Assembly: GCA_017434045.1 (NCBI GenBank)
Contig: JAFRGA010000092.1
Location: forward strand, 1 to 52,676
DNA: 52,676 nt
Source: Eggerthellaceae bacterium
GTDB lineage: Bacteria; Actinomycetota; Coriobacteriia; Coriobacteriales; Eggerthellaceae
Reading direction: 5' to 3'
Shown here: positions 46,966 through 52,676 of the stretch, one piece after another
How positions within the stretch are numbered: the first letter of the stretch is position 1
Layout: the number at the start of each line of letters is the position of its first letter
Program-made: the position numbers and the translations under genes
Notes under the pieces: generated by a model
What the model saw: only the letters and a program-made list of their open reading frames with translations
What the model was told of the DNA's origin: nothing
Databases searched by the model: none

Positions 46966-47018
46966 ACGTGGCGGGGGATGACAGGGGCCCGGTTCTTGTG
47001 TCATCCGCCCCCGCCACG
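46966..47018. repeat. Dispersed palindrome related to the 40-bp repeat
   Basis: CGTGGCGGGGGATGACA and TGTCATCCGCCCCCGCCACG form a long stem around GGGGCCCGGTTCTTG. The ATGACAG...TGTCAT frame and CCGGTTCT centre resemble 33073-33152 and the array at 1-170. It separates the Rrf2 gene from the RecJ-fusion gene. Confidence 0.85.
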
Positions 47019-47109
47019 CCAAACCGCTTGCAATCGGCATGCCCCGAAGGGAAGGGCGCGTGCTACAATTGCTCGTGAACAATACGAGCGTTTGCAAGGA
47101 AATATCTAC

Positions 47110-50100
47110 ATGACAGCGCAATTCAAGGTGAGCGCGGCCGACGTGCGTGCCGTTGCACGTTTACGTGAGCGTTTCGAGCTGCCCGAGTTCATAGCCACCA
47201 TCATGGCGGCTCGCGGCATTGTCGACGAGGCGCAGGCCGAGCGCTTCCTCCATCCGTCCCTCGACCGAGATTGGCTCGAGCCATACGAGATGCCTGGCAT
47301 CGGGCCGGTAGTCGACAAGCTCGAGCAGGCCATCAGGGAGCGCAGGCACATCGTCGTCTTCGGCGATTTCGACGTCGACGGCGTATCGGCCACCACCGTG
47401 CTCACCCGCGGGCTGCGGGCGCTCGGGGGCTTCGCGACGCCGTTCATCCCCCGTCGGTTCGAGGAGGGCTATGCGCTTTCAAGCGTCGCCTACCAGCGCA
47501 TCAAAACCCTCAACCCCGAGCTTATCGTCACCGTCGACTGCGGAATCGCGTGCAAAGACGAGGTGGAGGCCATTGTTGCCGACGGCGTCGACGTCGTGGT
47601 GACCGACCACCACGAGCCATCCGACCTCTGCCCGCAAAACGTGCCGCTTGTAGACCCGAAGACCGACCCGGACTGCCCGAGCGCCATACTCGCGGGCGTG
47701 GGTGTGGCCCTGAAGGTCGTGCAAGCGCTTGGCGGGCGGTTCGGATACCCGCATCTTTGGCGCTCGTATACCGACCTTGCCACGCTGGGTACCGTCGCCG
47801 ACCTTATGCCCATGCGCGATGAGAACCGCGCGCTCGTGGCCGATGGCTTGAACCGCATGAACACGTCTCCGCGCCCTTGTTTGGCGGCCCTGCTCGGCCA
47901 GGCGGGCGTGGCGGGGAAATCTGTGAACGCCACCGATCTCAGCTTCTCGGTCATCCCGCGGCTCAACGCCCCCGGACGGCTGGGGGATGCGCAAGTCGCG
48001 CTCGACTTGCTGATGACCGACGACTTCGACACGGCTTGCAAGCTCGCCGCCGAGCTCGAGGCCACCAACGACAAGCGCCGCTCGATCGAGGCGGAGCTTT
48101 CCGAGGTCGCGCGTGCCAAAGCCGTGGAAGTGTACCATGGCCAGCGCGTGCTCGTGGTGGCGGGCGAAGGTTGGCACGAGGGCGTCAAGGGAATCGTCGC
48201 GAGCCGCCTCGTCCACATTTACGGGGTGCCGTGCCTGCTGTTCACGATCGACGGCGCCGAAGCGCGCGGCAGCGGGCGCACCGTCGGACAGGTGAACCTG
48301 TTCAAGGCGGTCGAAAGCGCAAGCGACCTGCTCACGCGTTTCGGCGGCCACGAGGCGGCCGTGGGCGTGACGCTGCCCGTCAGCGAGCTGCCCGAATTCA
48401 CCTCGCGTCTGTGCACCTACATGGACAACCTCTCCGAAGAGGACTTCCATCCGCTGGTCGAGATCGACGCGTGCGTGTCGCTTTCGGAGCTGACGCTCGA
48501 CAACGTCTCGAAAATGCAGGATCTCGCGCCTTTCGGGCAGGAGAACCGCGTTCCCTGCCTGCTGGCGCGCGACGTCATGCTGACGAACGCCCGCGCGGTC
48601 GGCGCCGAGAAGAACCATTTCTCGTGCACGCTCAGCGACGGGCGCGACAGCGTGGCCGGCATCATGTTCCACTGTACCGACATCGAGCTTCTTTCGAATA
48701 CGAAAAGCCTGGTAAATGCTGCTTTCGAGGTGCAAATCGACGAGTGGCGGGGGCGCCGGAGCGTCAAGGCCATGCTCAAGTCGCTGGCCCCTGCGCAGAC
48801 TTGCGCCGCCCTTGAGGCGTGCCTCGATCCCGTCAACAGGCGTTTCGTGTCGGACCTGTACGCCGCAAGCGACGATGAGCTGTGCGAGAAGCAGCCGGAG
48901 AGTCCCGAGGCGATCGAGGTCTACGAGGCCGACTGCGCGGCTAACCGCCAATTCTGGGAGCGACGTGCGGCGAGCCAGCCCGACAAGCTCAAGGCCGACA
49001 TCGTCCGGGCGCTCATCGGCGAGGCTTCGCTTCACGAAAAGCAGGTGGAAGTGCTCGAGCATCTTGACGAAGGCAGCTCCACGCTCTGTGTCATGGCCAC
49101 CGGCCGCGGGAAATCGCTGATCTTCCACGTGCATGCGGCCACGTTGGCCCTGCGCGACCACAAGGCGAGCCTGTTCGTGTACCCCCTGCGCGCCCTCATC
49201 GCCGACCAGGCGTTCCACCTGAACAATGCGCTCGCGCGTTTCGGAATCTCCTCCCGCGTGCTGACGGGCGAGAGCTCTCCCGAGGAGCGTCGGGCGATTT
49301 ACGAGGCGTTTGCGTCGGGCGAATGCGACATCATTCTGACCACGCCCGAGTTTTTGAGCTACCACGTGGACGACCTTGCCAAGACGGGCCGCATCCGCTT
49401 CGTCGTCATAGACGAGGCTCACCACATCGGCTTGGCGAAAGCCGGGAACAGGCTTTCCTACAAGCAGCTCGACCGCATGATCGAGAAGCTCGGCAACCCG
49501 ACGGTGCTCGCCCTCACCGCGACGGCCAACAGCGGCGTGGCGCGCGATATCGCGACGGTTCTGCCGATTTCCTCTTGCGTGTTCGATTTCGCCGACAGGC
49601 CGAACCTCGTGGTGGACGACAGGCGCGGATGCAAAACGCGCGAGGATTACCTGGCCAACCTCGTGGCGAGCGGCGAGAAGACCGTGGTCTACGTCAACTC
49701 GCGCACGAGCTCGGTGCAGCTGGCGCGCGCCCTGCGCCAGAGGGTGCCGCAAATCGCGTTGATGATCGGGTTCTACAACGCTGGGCTCTCGAGGGCCGAG
49801 CGCGCCCGCATCGAGGATTTGTTCCGCACGGGGCACCTGTCGGTTCTCGTGGCGACGTCGGCCTTTGGCGAAGGGGTGAACATTCCCGACATCAGGCACG
49901 TGGTGCTGTACAACCTGCCCTACAACGAGATCGAGTTCAACCAGATGAGCGGCCGAGCCGGGCGCGACGGGGGCGAGGCGGGCATCCACCTGCTCTACGA
50001 CGCGGCAGATGCCGAGGTCAACGACACCATCTTGTGCGAAGCCACCCCGGACCGCGCGCGCATGGTCCAGGTGTACCGAACACTTCGCGATGCCCAGGGC

Positions 50101-50457
50101 AAATCAGCCGAACCGTTCTTCATGACGACGTTGGTGGACATCGCCGAGCGCGCCTCCAAAGGGGGACTGACCATCTCCCAGGATTCGGCTTCATGCGCCC
50201 TTGCCGTGTTCAGGGAACTCGGGCTCATCGAGACGCGCGGGGCTTACGCATCGGGAGAGACGGCGCGGCTGGTACGCGTGATTCCCGAAGCGGGCAAAGT
50301 CGAGCTCGAGAGCAGCGTCAGGTATCGCGAAGGCCTTGATGAACAGGCCGTTTTCCAACACTTCAAGGAATGGGCCCTCAAGGAGAAAGCCGACGTGCTG
50401 CAAGGCCAGATCCAGAAGCCGATCCTTCCCGGTTGCGCTGTCCAACAGGGCGTGTAA
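47110..50457 (+). CDS. recJ: RecJ exonuclease fused to an SF2 (RecQ-like) helicase
   Basis: This 1115-residue protein joins two repair enzymes. Residues 1 to about 570 are RecJ: GDFDVDG (Asp86, Asp88, Asp90), TVDCGIA, DHH at 166-168, the DHHA1 motif RFGGHEAAVG and an OB-like end. From about 625 on it is a DExH helicase: ATGRGKS (about 663-669), LTTPEF, VIDEAHHIG (Asp768), LTATA, the C-terminal helicase motifs TSAFGEGVNIPDI and QMSGRAGRDG, and a winged-helix end. RecJ digests single strands 5' to 3'; RecQ-type helicases unwind for it, so fusion couples both steps. I see no RecQ zinc-binding or HRDC domain. AAGGAA before ATG 47110 sets the start. Confidence 0.93.
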   Translation: MTAQFKVSAADVRAVARLRERFELPEFIATIMAARGIVDEAQAERFLHPSLDRDWLEPYEMPGIGPVVDKLEQAIRERRHIVVFGDFDVDGVSATTVLTRGLRALGGFATPFIPRRFEEGYALSSVAYQRIKTLNPELIVTVDCGIACKDEVEAIVADGVDVVVTDHHEPSDLCPQNVPLVDPKTDPDCPSAILAGVGVALKVVQALGGRFGYPHLWRSYTDLATLGTVADLMPMRDENRALVADGLNRMNTSPRPCLAALLGQAGVAGKSVNATDLSFSVIPRLNAPGRLGDAQVALDLLMTDDFDTACKLAAELEATNDKRRSIEAELSEVARAKAVEVYHGQRVLVVAGEGWHEGVKGIVASRLVHIYGVPCLLFTIDGAEARGSGRTVGQVNLFKAVESASDLLTRFGGHEAAVGVTLPVSELPEFTSRLCTYMDNLSEEDFHPLVEIDACVSLSELTLDNVSKMQDLAPFGQENRVPCLLARDVMLTNARAVGAEKNHFSCTLSDGRDSVAGIMFHCTDIELLSNTKSLVNAAFEVQIDEWRGRRSVKAMLKSLAPAQTCAALEACLDPVNRRFVSDLYAASDDELCEKQPESPEAIEVYEADCAANRQFWERRAASQPDKLKADIVRALIGEASLHEKQVEVLEHLDEGSSTLCVMATGRGKSLIFHVHAATLALRDHKASLFVYPLRALIADQAFHLNNALARFGISSRVLTGESSPEERRAIYEAFASGECDIILTTPEFLSYHVDDLAKTGRIRFVVIDEAHHIGLAKAGNRLSYKQLDRMIEKLGNPTVLALTATANSGVARDIATVLPISSCVFDFADRPNLVVDDRRGCKTREDYLANLVASGEKTVVYVNSRTSSVQLARALRQRVPQIALMIGFYNAGLSRAERARIEDLFRTGHLSVLVATSAFGEGVNIPDIRHVVLYNLPYNEIEFNQMSGRAGRDGGEAGIHLLYDAADAEVNDTILCEATPDRARMVQVYRTLRDAQGKSAEPFFMTTLVDIAERASKGGLTISQDSASCALAVFRELGLIETRGAYASGETARLVRVIPEAGKVELESSVRYREGLDEQAVFQHFKEWALKEKADVLQGQIQKPILPGCAVQQGV

Positions 50458-50464
50458 TACGAGA

Positions 50465-50507
50465 GCGGAAAGCATTAAAGGGGACAGTCCCCTTTAATGC
50501 TTTCCGC
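50465..50507. repeat. Perfect palindrome of the AAAGGGGACAGTCCCCTTT family
   Basis: A 20-base arm (50465-50484, GCGGAAAGCATTAAAGGGGA) pairs perfectly with 50488-50507 around the three bases CAG. It stands between the RecJ-fusion gene and rel and could act as a terminator in either direction, though it has no T run. It is the best-preserved copy of this family in the window. Confidence 0.9.
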
Positions 50508-50530
50508 GCCCGCCGCTCCCCCCGCTTGAC

Positions 50531-50560
50531 TTGATTGTCAATAGGTCATCGTAGTACACT
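50531..50560 (+). promoter_or_regulatory. Possible rel promoter
   Basis: TTGATT (50531-50536), an 18-base spacer and TACACT (50555-50560) lie 38 bases before the rel start. An overlapping TTGACT (50526-50531) is a better -35 but is badly spaced. Confidence 0.4.
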
Positions 50561-50597
50561 TCGAATTTAAACATCGACCCGAAGGGAGGCGAGCGAC

Positions 50598-52676
50598 ATG
50601 GCGTATACCGATATTATCGAGCAAGCGGCAGCGACTTCTCATGAACATGGATTCGGAGATGCTGGATCCAAGTCTCCCGATGAGCGCTTCGCCGACCTGA
50701 AGGAGGCAGCTGCAGCATACCTGCCCCCCGAAGATGTGGAGACCATCGAGCGAGCCTATCATTTCGCGAAAGACGCGCATGCCGACCAGCGGCGCAGGAG
50801 CGGCGAGCCGTACATCACGCATCCCATCGAGGTGGCCATAATCCTCACGGGTCTGAACATGGACGTCGACACCATCGCGGCGGCCCTGCTTCACGACACG
50901 ATCGAGGACACGCCCGTCACGCGCGAAGATGTCGTCGAGGCGTTCGGCGAGGATGTGGCAACGCTCGTGGAGGGCGTGACCAAGATCACCAAGATCGAGG
51001 TCGAAACCCTTTCGGACAAGCAAGCGGCCACTATCCGCAAGATGCTTGTGGCCATGAACAAGGACATCCGCGTCATCGTCATCAAGCTGGCCGACCGCCT
51101 GCACAACATGCGCACGCTTGCCAGCCTGCGCGAGGACCGGCGTATCTTCAAGTCGCGCGAGACGCTGGAGATCTATGCGCCCATCGCCCACAGGCTCGGC
51201 ATCAACTCCGTCAAATGGGAGCTCGAGGACCTGGCGTTCTTCTACCTGGAGCCGGCGAAATACCGCCAGGTTGCCAAGATGCTCACGGAAAGCCGGGCCG
51301 AGCGCGAGGCCTACTTGGGCAAGGTGTTGGACATCCTGAAGGCCGAGATGGACAAGCTCGGGATCGAAGCCCAAATCATGGGCCGACCCAAGCACCTCTA
51401 CTCGATCTACCAGAAGATGACCAAGAAGGACAAGGACTTCTCGGAGATCTACGACCTCATCGCCTTGAGGCTCATCGTGAAGACGGTCAAGGACTGCTAC
51501 TCGGCACTTGGCGCCGTGCACACCATCTGGCATCCGATGCCCGGTCGCTTCAAGGACTACATCGCGATGCCGAAGTACAACATGTACCAGAGCCTCCACA
51601 CGACGGTCATCGGCCCGGCGGGCCGTCCGCTCGAGGTGCAGATCCGCACCGAGGAGATGCACCGCATGAGCGAGTACGGCGTGGCCGCCCATTGGCGCTA
51701 CAAGGAAAGCGGCGGTTCGCGGCAGAAGGCGAATGACGAGTTCAGCCGCCAACTGGCTTGGCTGCGCGAGATGCTCGACTGGCAATCCGACACCCCGGAT
51801 TCGCGCGAGTTCCTGAAGAGCCTGAAAGTCGACCTCACGCCCAACGACGTGTTCGTGTTCACGCCGAAGGGCGAGGTGCGCCAGCTCCGCGTCGGCTCGA
51901 CACCGATTGATTTCGCGTATGCAATCCACACCGAGGTCGGCCACCATTGCGTGGGTGCGAAGGTGAACGGGCGCATCGTCCCGCTAACCTACAAGCTCCA
52001 GATGGGCGATCGCGTGGACGTGCTCACGCAGAAAGGGTCGCACCCCTCACGCGATTGGCTGAGCATCGTGAACACGCCACGCGCCCGCACGAAGATTCGC
52101 CAGTACCTGTCGAAGGTCTCGCGTTCCGACGACCTGCAGACCGGCCACGAGAAGCTGCGGCTGGAGATGCGCAAGCACGACATGGGCCTGTCGAATGCCC
52201 AGATGCAGCGTGCCTTGCGCGCGGTCGCCTCGACTCTGGGTTATCGCGACGAAGAGGACATGATCATCAAGGTCGGTGCCGGCAAGGAGAGCGCGCAGCA
52301 TGTTGCGAACCGCTTGCTAAAGCTCGTCGTCGACCGTGCGAATGCCGACGACACCCGGCCGGGCATCGGGATGTCCGAGAGCTCGACGGGCAAGCTGCCG
52401 CCGATGCTCACGAGCGTCGGCCGCCCGAAGCATCACGAGACGCATTCCGATAGCGGCATCGTGGTAAAGGGCATCTCGAACGTGCTCGTGCGCCTGTCGC
52501 GGTGCTGCAATCCGGTTCCTGGCGACGATATCGTGGGTTTCGTGACGCGTGGGCGTGGCGTCTCCATTCATCGTCACGACTGCCCGAATGCCCAGCAGCT
52601 GCTGAAGAATCCCGAGCGCATCATCGAGGTGGGCTGGGAGGATTCCTCGAGACTCGACGCGGTCTACAAGGTGGAG
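50598..52676 (+). CDS. rel: Bifunctional (p)ppGpp synthetase/hydrolase Rel, 3' end outside the window
   Basis: The 693 codons present cover most of a RelA/SpoT-family enzyme of the stringent response. The hydrolase domain has the HD motif in ALLHDTIED (His99, Asp100) and KLADRLHNMRTL. The synthetase domain has YDLIALRLIV, GRFKDYIAMPKYNMYQSLHT and EVQIRTEEMH. A TGS domain follows (VFVFTPKGEVRQLRVGSTPI, about 418-480). A zinc-finger/CC-type region with RCCNPVPGDDIVGFVTRGRG and HRHDCPN comes near the window end. Both active sites look intact, so it should make and degrade (p)ppGpp. The ACT domain is cut off. GGGAGG lies before the ATG. Confidence 0.96.
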   Translation, partial: MAYTDIIEQAAATSHEHGFGDAGSKSPDERFADLKEAAAAYLPPEDVETIERAYHFAKDAHADQRRRSGEPYITHPIEVAIILTGLNMDVDTIAAALLHDTIEDTPVTREDVVEAFGEDVATLVEGVTKITKIEVETLSDKQAATIRKMLVAMNKDIRVIVIKLADRLHNMRTLASLREDRRIFKSRETLEIYAPIAHRLGINSVKWELEDLAFFYLEPAKYRQVAKMLTESRAEREAYLGKVLDILKAEMDKLGIEAQIMGRPKHLYSIYQKMTKKDKDFSEIYDLIALRLIVKTVKDCYSALGAVHTIWHPMPGRFKDYIAMPKYNMYQSLHTTVIGPAGRPLEVQIRTEEMHRMSEYGVAAHWRYKESGGSRQKANDEFSRQLAWLREMLDWQSDTPDSREFLKSLKVDLTPNDVFVFTPKGEVRQLRVGSTPIDFAYAIHTEVGHHCVGAKVNGRIVPLTYKLQMGDRVDVLTQKGSHPSRDWLSIVNTPRARTKIRQYLSKVSRSDDLQTGHEKLRLEMRKHDMGLSNAQMQRALRAVASTLGYRDEEDMIIKVGAGKESAQHVANRLLKLVVDRANADDTRPGIGMSESSTGKLPPMLTSVGRPKHHETHSDSGIVVKGISNVLVRLSRCCNPVPGDDIVGFVTRGRGVSIHRHDCPNAQQLLKNPERIIEVGWEDSSRLDAVYKVE

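Noticed and set aside
47479..49989. 836-codon minus-strand frame opposite the RecJ fusion
   Set aside because: It is a shadow of a G+C-rich gene; the plus-strand frame has all RecJ and helicase motifs, while this one has none and is rich in His, Arg and Val as antisense frames are.

Overview
The window is G+C-rich chromosomal DNA that reads most like an anaerobic, cell-wall-bearing actinobacterium of the class Coriobacteriia (Eggerthellaceae/Slackia-like). The pointers are a Tad pilus locus without a secretin, surface-protein ends with Listeria-Bacteroides repeats and an SPKTG anchor, ChW repeats on a GH25 lysozyme, a split Na+-pumping oxaloacetate-decarboxylase-type operon, desulfoferrodoxin, and a RecJ-helicase fusion. 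The taxonomic call is inference from gene content.

Layout. 1-531: dispersed palindromic and tandem repeats. 567-4955: a DivIC/FtsB-like division protein, a DtxR-family regulator, threonine synthase, a ModE-like DNA-binding protein and a small zinc ribbon. 5104-15321 (minus strand): a compact Tad/Flp pilus operon, transcribed cpaB-tadZ-tadA-tadB-tadC-flp-pseudopilins, then a secreted protein and a DUF192 protein; many joins are 4-nt stop/start overlaps. 15682-21080: tRNA-Val(UAC) followed by two further copies of its 3' end, marking a genomic island. Its first segment holds hipBA and two ends of sortase-anchored surface proteins. Its second segment holds a lipoprotein, a leader-peptide-like zinc-ribbon peptide and desulfoferrodoxin. 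21654-25442: a MacA/MacB-type efflux operon. 25483-27776: an M4 metalloprotease lipoprotein interrupted by a one-base frameshift. 28454-33847: nitroreductase, small zinc-ribbon protein, a YARHG-domain protein, a secreted metallophosphoesterase, a peptide-deformylase-like protein lacking its catalytic Glu, and apt. 34006-37364: four-gene biotin-dependent decarboxylase operon. 39868-52676: polyprenyl synthase, peptidoglycan-binding protein, ABC-F protein, GH25 lysozyme, Rrf2 regulator, RecJ-helicase fusion and a 3'-truncated Rel (p)ppGpp synthetase/hydrolase.

The most unusual content is non-coding. Between oadB and the polyprenyl synthase lie about 2.4 kb (37368-39763) made almost entirely of several unrelated families of diverged, dyad-symmetric repeats. 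Two of these families recur elsewhere in the window (28004-28354 and 40928-41384). Within each family the repeats keep exact spacings (31 bp or 42 bp between same-orientation copies; 47 or 53 bp across each dyad), although their sequences have diverged. Most of these distances are close to whole numbers of DNA helical turns. The same forward-31-forward-53-reverse-31-reverse module occurs at two loci 10.7 kb apart. No described element that I can name fits this architecture. It is my main candidate for something undescribed.

Start sites were chosen from visible Shine-Dalgarno sequences and overlaps; where these decided a start, the entry says so.
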